DNA of 64,000 nucleotides from NCBI GenBank assembly GCA_033060915.1, contig CM065394.1, positions 22,919,001 through 22,983,000 of the forward strand, in the 5' to 3' direction. Of this stretch, positions 38,477-49,903 are shown in pieces. Positions within the stretch are counted from its first letter, which is position 1, and every line of letters begins with the position of its first letter. The notes below the pieces were generated by a model. It ran no database searches and was not told where the DNA came from. It saw nothing but the letters and a program-made list of their open reading frames with translations. Source of the DNA: Euryodendron excelsum (Eukaryota > Streptophyta > Magnoliopsida > Ericales > Pentaphylacaceae). The position numbers and the translations under genes were made by a program.

Positions 38477-39171
38477 AGATCCCCAATATATATATGAAGA
38501 AGAAGAACATGAGAAGAATACAAGATTAAGTGCTACAAAGTGAGATTTCATCTCCTACATCTTATATTCTATTTTTATTCTTTTGGGGCGTTCTTGATTG
38601 AGCTGAAAATTTGTTTATCTACTCTTTAAGAGAGAGAGTTATTCATTGTACAACCTTCATCTATTATTGGGTTGGTTTGTAAACTTGTGAGTTTGAGTGT
38701 TCTTGGAAAAAACACTTGCAAGGTTGGACACAATCACTTGTAAGTTTGAGTGAAGCTTGGACAAAATCACTCATAAGTTTGAGAGAAGCTTGGACAAAAT
38801 CTCTTGGGTTTTGAGAGCTTAGGAAAGAGCTCTTGTAAGAGTGAACTGGGCACTTGGAGCAAAACTAGCAATTGTGTAAGGGAACTTTACATAGTGGAAT
38901 ACCTTCGAGAGGATCGAGGAAGAGAGGACGTAGGCAAGGTTAGCCGAACCTTTGTAAATCTAGTGTTCTTCATCTCTTTGCTCATATTACTTCCTTGCAT
39001 TACATCTTATTATTTGCTTGCTTGGTTATTAGCTTGATTGTTCATTGCTACATTACTTAATTCATTTTTAGTTGCATTGTTTGATATAAATTCTATAAAA
39101 CCCAATTCACCCCCCCCTCTTGGTTTGCTTACTTGGGCCAACAGGGGTGACTCCCCCAATCTCTGTCAGTA

Positions 39172-41720
39172 ATGATTATCTCCAGCTGGAATATTAGGGG
39201 TTTTAACATGTCTCTAAAGCACAAAGGCATTTTGGAGCATTTGAGGAAGCATATGATTGATGTTATGGGGATTTTGGATACTCAGCTCAAGCAACATAAG
39301 GCTCAAGATATTGTTAGGCATAAATTCAGAAAGTGGAAAGTTTTTGATAACTTCCATCAGCACCCGGTAAGAAGGATTTTGCTCTTTTAGAATTCTGCTA
39401 AGATTTCCCTTACTGTTTTGGACAACTTAGAGCAAGTGATCCATTGTATGGCTACTTGTTTAACCACTTCCAATAAGTTTTGTTTAAGCTTCATTTATAC
39501 TTATAATACTATTGTGGGCAGAAGGCCTTTATGGGACAACCTTAGTAGTTTAAGTTCTACTATGAACCTTCCCTGGATAGTGTTGGGAGACTTTAATAAT
39601 GTGTTAGGTGTGGATGAAAGGAGGAATGGGCATCCTGTTACTTCTTATGAAATTAGGGACTTCCAACAATGTTGTAATATTTTTGGTCTCTTGGATGCTA
39701 GCTCTTCTAGTTCATTTTTTTATATGGACAAACAACTCAGTCTGGAGCAAGTTGGATAGAGCCATGGTTAATGCTAGATGAGGTCAAGAGGGGCATCAGG
39801 CCTTTGCTAAGTTTGGTCTTCCAGGATGTTTTTCTGACCATGCACCTTGTCTGGTAACTTTGTTCGAAGTTTTTCAGCAAGCAACTAGGCCATTTAAATT
39901 TTTTAACACATGGACTCAGCATGAAGAGTTTTTGGGAACTGTTGACCGGGCTTGGAATACACTTTTTAGGGGCAGCAAGTTGTTCACTCTATGTAAAAAT
40001 TTGTAAGCGTTAAAGGGCCCCTTAAAGGCTCTCAATAAGAAGCACTTTTTTCACATTGCCTCTGGAGCAGCAGCCGTTGAAGAGGAGCTGTTTGCAACAT
40101 AACAAAGATTATATGATGACCCTTCAAATTTGGAGTTGCAAAGTCAGACGGCTGATTTGAAGTTGAGGGCTTTGAAGTTGGCTAAGGTAGACAAGAGTTA
40201 TTGCTCATAGTTGGCCAATTTTAGATATCTGAAAGATAGTGATAGAGGAACCAAATTTTTATATGATATTATTAAAAGCAACAGGGACCGAAATCAGATT
40301 GTAGCTGTCACTCTAGCTGATGGGTTTTTATCCACTTCTTAGCAACAGGTTAGTGAAACTTTTTGGGACTTCTATATAGACTTGTTGGGCACTAGCATTG
40401 CTTGCACTCAGTTAGACAGGGACATTATTAGTGAAGATTGCTCATTTAGCATTTGTAGATGATCTAATTCTTTTTGCAAGGGGAGATGTGCCTTCAATAG
40501 CTATTCTTATGGATGACTTAAATAATTTTGGGGACTGCTTAGGGTTAAGGGTCAATCTGGCCAAGTCAAATATTTTCACAGCAGGTGTTTGCAGACCAGA
40601 TTTGGAGGTGATGAAGAGAATTACAGGATTTAAACCAAGCGATTTCCCATTTAAATATCTGTGCATCCCTATTGTTGCCTCAAGACTGTCAATTGCCTAA
40701 TATAATCCTCTTATAGCTAAGATTGCTGATTATATTAATGCCTAGGTAGGTAACTCTTTATCTTATGTGGGTAGAGTAGAGCTGGTCAGATCTCTCTTGC
40801 AAGGAGTGGATTGTTTTTGGCTTTCCATCCTCCCTATCCCTATTGGAGTTAAAGCTAAGGTTACCTGTTTATGCAGGAATTTCTTATGGGGAGGCCAAAG
40901 CTTTGTCCATAAGAAGCCTTTGGTCTCCTCGAAGATCGCGTGCTTGCTAAAAGCCAAGGGTGATTTTGGTCTTAAGAACCTTTTAGCATGGAATAAGGCC
41001 CTTCTTTCGAAAACTCTTTGGAATATTCAAGCTAAAAAGCACTCCCTTTGGGTTAGATGGGCGCATCAAAATTATTTGAAACAGTCTTCATTGTGGGACT
41101 ACCAAATGAAGCTTCAAGATTCACCCTATGTTGAAAAATATCTTGGCCATCAGAAACAAAGTTTTGGCTTTGTAAGGTTCATCTTAGGCAGCTAGATTGA
41201 AGTTGGAACAGTAGACTATCCAAGGCAATCTCAATTCCAGATTAGCATATGCATATTTCAAGCCAAAGAGCTAGGTTCTCAAATGGCCTAAGCTGGTTTG
41301 GGATAGCAGCCTTATGCCCAAGCATGCTTTCATCCTTTGGCTGGGTATGAGAGACAAATTCCGCATGAAGGACAAGTTGAACAGTTATAGTGTAGATCAA
41401 ATGTGCCTTTTTTGCAGAGCTTCAGAGGAAATGGTAAACCACCTTTTCTTTCAATGCTTTTTTGTCAAGCAAGTTTAGAGTATCATCAAAGTTTGGTTGG
41501 GCCTTTTTAGGGCCTAACTACCCTAAAGGCTGCCACCAACTGGATACTCAAGGAAGTGAAAGGAACAGGCATTCAAGCAAAGTCGAAAAGGATAGGGCTG
41601 GCCAGCACCCTATACATTCTGTGGGAGACTAGAAGTATGAGACTATTTGAGGGCAAAATTCAATCCCCAGCCACAGTTGTTCGAAAGTTTTAGATTCAAG
41701 TATTTTAGATCTTAAACTAC
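39172..41720 (+). pseudogene. LINE 1 ORF2 (endonuclease-reverse transcriptase), broken
   Basis: ORF2 cuts the target and copies the RNA. The endonuclease part starts MIISSWNIRGFN at 39172 and keeps MGILDTQLKQ, GRRPLWDNL and GDFNNVL. At 39388 a stop replaces the tryptophan present in LINE 2, and a frame change follows near 39720. The linker region runs to about 40430. There the sequence jumps from the QLDRDI region to HLAFVDDLILFARGD, so the first half of the reverse transcriptase, including the conserved DxxKAFD motif, is deleted. The thumb region (40767-41195) is open, then HAFILWLGMRDKF and a CxFC...HLFFxC zinc motif (41320-41460) mark the C-terminal zf-RVT domain. The FVDD box has V where A is usual. 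Other stops match CAA/CAG or TGG codons of LINE 2. Confidence 0.88.
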
Positions 41721-41727
41721 TTATTTC

Positions 41728-41732
41728 CAGAT
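41728..41732. repeat. Left target duplication CAGAT of the outer solo LTR
   Basis: It is repeated at 51603-51607, directly after the LTR end. Confidence 0.85.
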
Positions 41733-44700
41733 TGCTGCGCCCTGATTTTTTGCACTCGAGGAAAATACGCATAAGTGGGAAAAACACGGTACTCTCTCTT
41801 TAGAACTCATCCTCTTAGAAGGATGAGTGCGACTAGATTTGAATTAGAAATTGATTTGATTAAGGGATTTTAAAAAAAGATTAGAGTCGCCACCTAACTT
41901 GATTAAGGTGAGTTAGGTCACCTAAAACTAAGCACAATCCAAAGATTACACTTAGGGGTTTTGAAAACTTCCTCAAGATAGGGTTTTTAAGAAAATAAGT
42001 TATTTGGTAACCTTTGAAAAGTTTGAAGCCCCTTTTGAAAGTAACTCCATTTTGGGCTTTGAAAACAGTGATTCTAGGTTCGGAAGTTTGTTATGTGTAG
42101 GGAATATGCACTATGCCATCACCTTACCCCGCCCTTGTGATACCTACATGTCTACTCACCCTAGGTTCACTCATTAGAATATTTGATTAACAATTGTCCA
42201 ACTATATCCACTTTAAAAGAGAATTGTTGAAAGAAAGTTTGATATGATGCATGATATGCAATGTGCAAGAAAAATATTTTAATTTTGGAAATAGATTTGA
42301 AAAGAAAGATTTGATTCTAAAAGTAGATTTGAGAAGAAGATTTGAAGTTTGAAAGAAGGTTTTAGAAATTGGAAACTTGAAAAAGATTGTGGAATTAGAA
42401 TTTTGAAAAAGGTTCTAGAATTGGAAATTTTAAAAATGTTGTAGGATTGAAAATTTGAAAAAGGTTGTAGAATTGAAAATATGAAAAAGGTTATAGAATT
42501 AAAAATTTGAAAAAGGTTGTGACTGCACCCATAAGGGTTGCCTGCATATCCCTTTTTGGGAATTAGGTTAGTTGTAGTTCTAATAAGAATCCAATTGAAA
42601 ATAGAAATTTTGAGGTTTTTGAAAAGTTTGATTTGAAAAGAGTTTGATTTGAAAAAGGGTTTGATTTGAACTTGGAATAGATGATTTGAAATTGAAGTTA
42701 AACTTAAACTTAGAATTGAACTTGAAAAAGGCGTTTGAACCTTGAAAGGAAACTTGGACTTGATTTAGAAAAGAAGGAGTTGAGTTTTGGAAACATTTTA
42801 TCTTAGATTGAAGTTGGAAAATCATCTTGGTTTAGAAAGGAGTTTTAGAAAAGAGTTGAAACTTCCTAACTTAGGATTAGGGTTGATCTAGGATTTAGGC
42901 CTCCTAGGGTTTAGGTATCCTAGGGTTGAAACATGTAATTGAATTGGAAAGATTTGATTTAGACTTAAGAGGTTTGATTTGAATGTATTTAGAAAGTTGG
43001 ATTTAGAAAAAGTTCGAATTAGGAAAGTTACATTTAAGGAAGATTTGAAAAGAGATTTGATTTGATTTGATTTAGAAAGACTTGACTTAATCACTTGATT
43101 TGAATGAATTTAGAAAGTTAAGGTTTAGAAAAGATTGGATTTTAGAAATCTTTGAATTTAGGAAAGCTTCAAAATAGGAAAATTTTCAAATTAGGAAAGA
43201 TTTCATTTTGGGAAAGTATTAAATTAGAAAAGTGTTGATTTTAGGAAAGATTTAACTTTAGAAGGTTTTGAGTTTTGGAAAGTTTTGAATTTGGAAAGAT
43301 TTGAAAAGTTGATATTTAGAAAGTTGAAATTTGGAAATGTTTGAAATTAAGAAAGATTGGAATTAGGAAAGGTTTGAATTAAGAAAGATTTGATTTCCAA
43401 AAATAGATGATTTGATTTTGTTTCCAAAATTGGAGGATTTGATTTGGCTTCCTAAGTTGAAAGATTTGATCTAGTTTTCTAAATTGGAAGATTGGATTTG
43501 ACATGGAATTAGAAAGGTTGAATTTTGAAAATCTAGGATTTGAAAACCTATGATTTGATGTAGAAAAAGAGATTTTAGAAATCTATGATTTGAAGCAAAA
43601 GAGGAAGTCATGTGTTTTTAGGAAAGAGAATTAGGGTTTCCTAACCATGGAATCTAGGGCTGGACTTGAACTCCAAGAAAAAGAGTTTTTGGAAAGTAGA
43701 CCTTTTGAAGAGAGTTTCTTGGAAGGAAGCTTGAAGAGAGTTTTTAGAAAGTGGATTTTTGAAAAGAGCTTTTGGAAAGGAGTTTGAAAAGCAATTTGAA
43801 AAAGAGTTTGAATATGGACTTTTTGAAAACCTTTTGAATATCTCACTTTCCTAAAACAATTCTAACTATGTAAGTGTCGCGCCCAGATTTTTCGCACTCA
43901 AGGAATACTCACACAAGTGGGAAAAATGTTGTACTCTCTCATTAGAACTCACCCTCCTAGAAGAATGAGTGCGACTAGGTTTGAATTGAAAACAAGTTTG
44001 AAATAAATGGCTTTTGAAAAAAATTCAGAGTCGCCACCTAACTTGATTAAGGTGAGTTAGGTCACCTAAAAACTAAGAGTAATCCGAAGACTACACTTAG
44101 GGTTTTTGAAAAACAATTTTGAAAATATCTCCTCAAGAGAGGGTTTTTAAGAAAAACAGGTTGTTTGGCAACCTTTGGAAAACATTTAGCCCTTTTTGAA
44201 AAATAACTCATTTTTGGTCTTTGAAAACAGTGATTCTAGGTTCAGAGGTTGGTTACGTGTAGGGAAGACGCACTAAGCTATCACCCTACCCCGCCCTTTC
44301 GGTACCTACATGTCAATCTACCCTAAATTCACCTATGAGAGTCTTTAATTAACCCATGTTCAATCCTATCCACTTTGAAAAACAATGCTTGAAAACTAAC
44401 ATGATGCATGGTATGCAAGTTTAAGGAAAGAGACTTGAAAAATAGATTTGAAAAGAGATTTAAAGAGATAGAATTGAAATTGAAAAGTTTGAAAATTGAA
44501 AGTAGAAATTTGAAAATAGAAATTTTGAAATTGGAATTTTGAAAATAGATTGGAATTTGAGATTTGAAAAGATTTTGAAAACCACACCCATGAGGGTAGA
44601 ATTGAAAGTTTGAAGAGTGTTGTGACCGCACCTATGAAGGTTGCCTACGTATCTCTTTGGGGGAATCAGGTCAGTCGTAGTTCGGACCGGAGTCCGATTG

Positions 44701-44989
44701 AAAATAGAAGAGTTGATTTGAAGAATGAGATTGAATTAGAAATTGAAAGTAGAAGATTGAGAGATTGAACTTTGAATGGAGGATTGAAAATTAGAATTTG
44801 GAATTTTGGAATTGAAAAGATTGAATTTTGATTTGGAAAGATCGAACTTGGAAGAGAGAGATTTAGACTTATTTTGAAAAGACAAAGGTTTAGGAAACCT
44901 AGACTTAGGAAAGATTGGAGACCTAGGAAAGACTTGAGATTAAGGAAGATTGGATTGGAATGTTGGATGTGGAAGATTTGGAAAGATTT

Positions 44990-45680
44990 GGAAACTTGGA
45001 ATTTAGGAAAGATTTAGATTAGGGAAGTTTCGAATTAGGAAAACGTTATTTTTGGAAAGTTTCATTTTTGAAAAGTTTCAAATTAAGAAAGTTTTGAATT
45101 AGGAAAGTTTTAGGTTTAGGAAAGTTTTGAAATTGGAAAGTTTCGAGTTTAGAAAGTTTTCGAACAAGGAAAGGTTTTCATATTAGGAAAGTTCCCAAAT
45201 TAGGAAAGTTTTGAAAATCGGAAAGTTTTGAATTTAGAAATATTTTTAAAAAAGAGAAGATTTGAATTTGGCAAGCTTTGAAAACAAGGAAGTTTTGAAA
45301 ATAAGAAAGTTTCGTTTTAGGAAAGGTTTGAAAAAGGAAAGCTTTCAGTTTAGGAAATGTTTGAATTAAGAAAGTTTTGAGTTTAGAAAAGCCTTAGATT
45401 TAGAAAGATTTTGAAGTTTTGGAAAGTTTAGAATTTGGAGAGATTTAGGTTTAGAAAGATTTAACTTGAGAAAATTTCAAATTTAGAAAGTTTTGAATTT
45501 GGAAAGATTTGAAATTTAGAAAGTTTAAAATTTAGAAAGTTTTAGAGTTTTAGAAAATCTTGAGATTAGAAAAGGTTTGAATTTAGGAAGAGTTTGAAAA
45601 CTTAGATTTGAAAAGTTAAGATTTGAAAAGAGGGTAGAATTAGGAAAGGGTTAAATTAGGAAAGATTTTTATGTTCAAGT
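44990..45680. repeat. Long GGAAAGTTT repeat tract in the inner solo LTR
   Basis: It holds about thirty degenerate words of the form (A)GGAAAGTTT(T)(G)AA(T), with variable spacing. It is about twice as long as the tract in the LTR at 13691, so the tract expands and contracts between copies. Confidence 0.7.
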
Positions 45681-47419
45681 TTTTGGAAACTTAAGGTTTA
45701 GGAAAGTGGAAGTTTAGGAAGGACTTGAATTAGAAAAGATTTGGATTTGGAAGGGATTGGATTTGGTCTCTAAAAGAAAAGATTTGATTTTGTTTCCAAA
45801 AACGGAGGACGGGATCTAGTTTTCTAAACGGGGAGATTTGATTCGGTTTCCTAAAGGGAAGATAAGATTTAGCAAGTATTTGGAAAAGGAGATTCTAGAA
45901 ACCCTAGGTTTGGAAAATTATAGTTTTGACGTAGAAAAGAGGTTTTGGAAACATGTATAGTTTGGATGTAAAAATAAGAGATTTTGGAAATCTAGGTTTA
46001 GGGCAAAGTTTGAAAATCATGTTTTTGGAAAGAAAATTAGAGTTTCCTAATTGTGGGCTCTAAGGCTTGAATTGGGCTCTAAGGAAAGAGTTTTTGGAAA
46101 GTGCGTTTTTGGAAACGAAGGTTTTCTAGAAGGGAATCCTAGGGAGGAGTTTTTGGAAAGTGTGTTTTTGGAAAAAGATTTTAAAGAGGAGGAGTTTTGG
46201 AAAGTGTGTTTTTAGAAACGTAGATTTTGGGAGGAAAAATCCTAGAGGGGAGTTTCTAGAAGGAAGATTTTTGGAAAGAGAGTTTTTTAGAAAGATTTTT
46301 GGAAGGAGATTGTTGGAGAGAGTTTTTAGGAAGGTGAATCTAAGGAGTGTTTTTAGAAAGTGAATTTTGAGGAAAAGATTTTGGAGAGGAGTTGAAAAAG
46401 AGAGTTTTGAAAAATAGATTTTGGAAGGGAGTTTTTGAAAACAATTTTGAAGAGGAGAGTTTTAGGAAAGTATGTTGAAAAAGAGATTTTTAGGAAGAGA
46501 TTTTTGAAGAGAGAGAGTGTTTTGGAAAGTATGAAAACGTCTCACTTTCCTAAAGCGATTCTAACCATAAGAGGGCTAGAACCACTTTAAGAAAGTGGTT
46601 TTGGAAAACAATAAGATTTGAAAATATAGACCAAAAATGTCACTTTTAATGTAACACTTTCCTAAAGCAACCCTAGCCATGAAAAGGCTAGAATCACCCT
46701 AGAATTGTGGTTTTGAAAACAAGTTTTTGAAAAAGAGATTTTGATGCAATTTTGAAAACAAGTTTGAAAACGTTTTGAAAAACAACTTTGAAAACGAATT
46801 TTGGAAGATGCAAAACTATGATATGCATAATGCAATTTGGGGGTCGTGAACATACAAGGTTAAGGCTTCACCACATAATCAAGGGGGCCGGACCCACGTG
46901 GTCTTTGGTTAGACTAGAAGAAAGCCCGCGACACGGTGACTCTCCAATAGCCCGATCCTACACATGGACCAAGAGTCCCCTTGTTTCAAGCATGCAAAGA
47001 CAGGGGGGGAAAGAAATAGGGGATTAAAATAGAGAAAACCCAAGTGGGTTAGGAGAGAGAAGAGAGAGGGGGGAAGTGCGGAAATTTAAATAGGGAGCCT
47101 ACCGTATGTCTTGTTTATTTTGAGCGCCGTGCAGTCTTTGGTTTTCGATTTTCGTCTTGATCTTCGTCTTCAATCTTCAAGAGTTGTCTTCAAGCTTTAG
47201 ATGACAGCTCTTCAAGTCTTTGAAGGAGGGTGGAAGGCTAGTGTATGAATGTATGGGGGAATGTATAAGTGTATAGGAGGCTAGGGTTTAGTGTAGGGTG
47301 GCTAGGGTTTGGAAAACCTAGGGAAGCTAGGGTTTTTGGAGGTGCTCGAGCTCTATATATCGAAATATATGATTTTTAGGTTGAGTTTGCAGATCCTTTT
47401 CACGTTGAATGAGGCTCTG

Positions 47420-47427
47420 TATTTATA
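47420..47427 (-). promoter_or_regulatory. TATA box of the inner solo LTR, with GGCGCC palindromes upstream
   Basis: TATAAATA on the minus strand. Within 80 bases upstream (47441-47505) GGCGCC occurs four times, three of them as TGGCGCCA or GTGGCGCCA. Confidence 0.5.
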
Positions 47428-47869
47428 GAAGTTGGACAAACCTGGCGCCTGTTGCAGTGGCGCCAGGGCAAAATTGCTCTTGGCGCCACTAGGAGTGGCG
47501 CCAGCCACTTAGGAAACTTTATAAGTCGGAAGCAACGTATCTTTGACTAGATTTGGGCGCCTGTACTAGTGACTACCATGCAACTTTTAGCCTGACTTTA
47601 CTAGGAGTGACTCCGGAAAGTCCGGGAATGATTTGGAGGAGCCGGGAATGACTCGGAAGGCCAGAAAGGAGCAGGAACACTTAAAATAGTGTCCTGGAGG
47701 TATTTGACTTGAAAAGGGAGGATAAGATGTGTCGGAAAGATTGACCGGGCCTTTAGGGGCAAAACGGTCACTCGGACCGAGAAACTGTGGGGACAGACTC
47801 GGATTGTCCTGGAAGAAGACTTGGGATCTGGGAACATTATTCAGAATGTTCCCAGGAGGTTGTCAGTTT

Positions 47870-48210
47870 GATACCCAGAGTCGGTGTGGTCGGAAAAGGA
47901 GACCGGCCCACTAGGGGTAAAACAGTCATTTTGTACCGGGTTTGCCGGACCTGACTCGAAATGATCCGGAAAGGTAAGGAAGGTTGAGAAAACTATAAAA
48001 AGTATTCTCAAGACATTACCGGTTTGATACCCAGAGCCGGTGTGGTCGAAGAAGGAGACCAGCCCTCTAGGGGCAAAACGGTCATTTTGTACCGGGTTGG
48101 CCGGAACTGACTCGGAATGATTTGGAAAGGTAAAGGAAGGTTGAGAATACTATAAAAAGTATTCTCGGGACATTACCGGTTTGATACCCAGAGCTAGTGT
48201 GGTTCCCGGG
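47870..48210. repeat. Direct repeat of about 156 bp in the inner solo LTR
   Basis: GATACCCAGAG(C/T)CGGTGTGG and the following GGGGCAAAACGGTCATTTTG recur near 47871, 48027 and 48184. The third copy diverges after its first part. Confidence 0.7.
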
Positions 48211-48470
48211 GCATTCGGATGCCTAGGAGCAAAATGGTCATCTTGACCGGAAAGTCTCGGAAAAGGTTCAAGGGACAATTTGGTCATTTTCCACCAAAGT
48301 GGGTTAACAAACATTGATGTTTAACCTGGGTTTTGAGTGTTTCCGCCACTCTAACGGCGATCGTCGTGACACAGGGGTTTGTTGCCAATTCCCTATATCG
48401 ACCTATTTGCGAGTATTTCCGTTACTCTAACGGTTTTGTGAGTAGTTTCGCTACTTGGACTGTCTCAAGA

Positions 48471-48810
48471 AATAAACTGTCTTGAGAGAGGGATTGGAAA
48501 GGGGACTTACCGTCTCCGAAGAGACGTGCCTGGATTGGAACCGTCTCGAGGAATAAACTGTCTCGAGAGTGGGATTGGAAAGGGGTCTTACTGTCTCTGA
48601 AGAGACGCGCCTGGATTGGAAACCGTCTCGAGGAATAAATTGTCTCGAGAGAGGGATTGGAAAGCGGTCTTACCGCTCCGAGAAGACGTGCCTAGGTTGG
48701 AACTGTCTCGAGAGTGGGGGTTGGAAAGGGGTCTTACCGTCTTCGAAGAGACGTGCCTGGATTGGAACCGTCTCGAGGAATAAACTGTCTCGAGAGAGGG
48801 ATTGGAATTG
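48471..48810. repeat. 81-bp minisatellite with CTCGAG palindromes
   Basis: AATAAACTGTCTCGAGAGAG starts at 48471, 48552, 48633 and 48779, with one shortened unit between the last two. Each unit holds GTCTC...GAGAC and CTCGAG inverted pairs. It is not seen in the other solo LTRs at this copy number. Confidence 0.85.
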
Positions 48811-49895
48811 GAAAGGAAAGGACAATGCCCCTAAGGGCATTTTCGTCATTTTGCCTCTATTTGGGCCTGACAGGCCCGCGAAGCGATGGAAAGACGGAAT
48901 TTGGACCTAGAGAATTGGATTCGATAGGAATATGCCCACAATGACTTGAAAACAAGTCTGAACGAAGTGTAGACTGCCGAGCAGTAAAAAATGGGGTGCT
49001 TACAGTAAGGATTAGAACCATTCTAGGGTTGTGGTTTTGAAAATAACATGGATTTGAAATATAGACCAATATGATCACATTAAATATCACACTTTCCTAA
49101 AACAACCCTAACCATGGAATGGCTAGAATAATTTTAAGATTATGGTTTTGATGAAAAACAATTTAGGATTTACACCAAAATTATGGATCTTGATGGTCAC
49201 AATGAATATAACACTTTCCTAAAGCAACCTTAACAATGGAATGGCTAGAATCTCTTCAAGATTGTAATTTTGAAAACAAGATTTTGAATGTAAACTTTGA
49301 AAGAAAGTTTTGATACAAGTTTGAAAAATACAACTATGAAAACAAATTGAATACATGAACGAATATGATATACATAATACAAGAAGGGTCGTGAACATAA
49401 AATGTTAGGTTTCACCACATAATCAAGGGGGCCAAATCTACATGGTCTAAGGTTGAACTAGAAGAAAGCCCCTGACACAGTGACTTTCAACAGTCCTTCC
49501 TACGCATGAATCTAGGAGTCCTTTTTTTCAAGCATGCAAGAAAGGGAGGTAGAAGATGGGGGATTAAAATAGAAGAAAACCCAAGTGGGTTAGGAGGAAG
49601 AAGAGAGAGGGGGGTAGTACATAAACATAAAGAGAGAGCCTACTTTGTCTTCTTCTTGTTTTGCTTGCTTTGTTTGCTTTGTTTTGCTTGATCCTTGAAA
49701 GCTTTCATGTTGTAGCACTTTAAGTCATCAATGGAGGATTTTGAGGCTTGTATTTAAGTGTGTAGAGTGTATGGAGGCTAGGGTTTGAGGAGACTAGAGA
49801 GGCTAGGATTTTGGAGAGACTTTGAGCTCTGTATTTCAGAAACTAGAGTTTTTTAACTAAGGTTGCGGATCCTTTTCACGCAGGAGGAGGGTTTG

Positions 49896-49903
49896 TATTT
49901 ATA
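49896..49903 (-). promoter_or_regulatory. TATA box of the outer solo LTR
   Basis: TATAAATA on the minus strand; GGCGCC-type palindromes follow upstream at 49931-50019, some decayed to GGCGCT. Confidence 0.5.

Larger units (their letters stand above)
35620..39143 (+). mobile_element. Sirevirus-like Ty1/copia fragment: 3' internal region plus 3' LTR
   Basis: The left part has no coding sequence but holds several polypurine tracts (AGGGGGAGAG at 36570, AGGGGAGAAA near 36597 and 36637, AAAAAAGGGGAGAAA at 36738, AAAAAAGGGGCAGAT at 36872-36886). The last one abuts the LTR. Multiple polypurine tracts before the 3' LTR, together with an LTR starting TGTTG and a TTTTGATGATAACAAAA word, are hallmarks of Sireviruses. 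The 5' LTR, gag and pol are absent, and the left boundary is approximate. Confidence 0.75.
36887..39143 (+). repeat. Sirevirus 3' LTR, 2257 bp
   Basis: It starts TGTTGACTTAAAG and ends GGGCCAACA with TGTTG/CAACA inverted ends. The end is preceded by the CACCCCCCCCTCTTG word often seen at Sirevirus LTR ends. It holds a TATA box at about 38467-38475 and a 71-bp palindrome-rich array just upstream. LINE ORF2 sequence resumes directly after it. Confidence 0.8.
43875..49004 (-). mobile_element. Inner solo LTR (subfamily B), 5130 bp, target duplication GTAAG
   Basis: The plus strand starts TGTCGCGCCCAG and ends GGGGTGCTTACA, flanked by GTAAG at 43870-43874 and 49005-49009. The related LTR at 13691-18299 has an unbroken equivalent of the insertion site near 16020, which confirms the boundaries. 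It is the longest of the five, partly because of extra tandem repeats at 47870-48200 and 48471-48810. Its TATA box is at 47427-47420. Confidence 0.92.

Noticed and set aside
48569..48944. Frames with repeated SRGINCLERG peptides
   Set aside because: The peptide repeats follow the 81-bp minisatellite; the frame is not kept in related LTRs.
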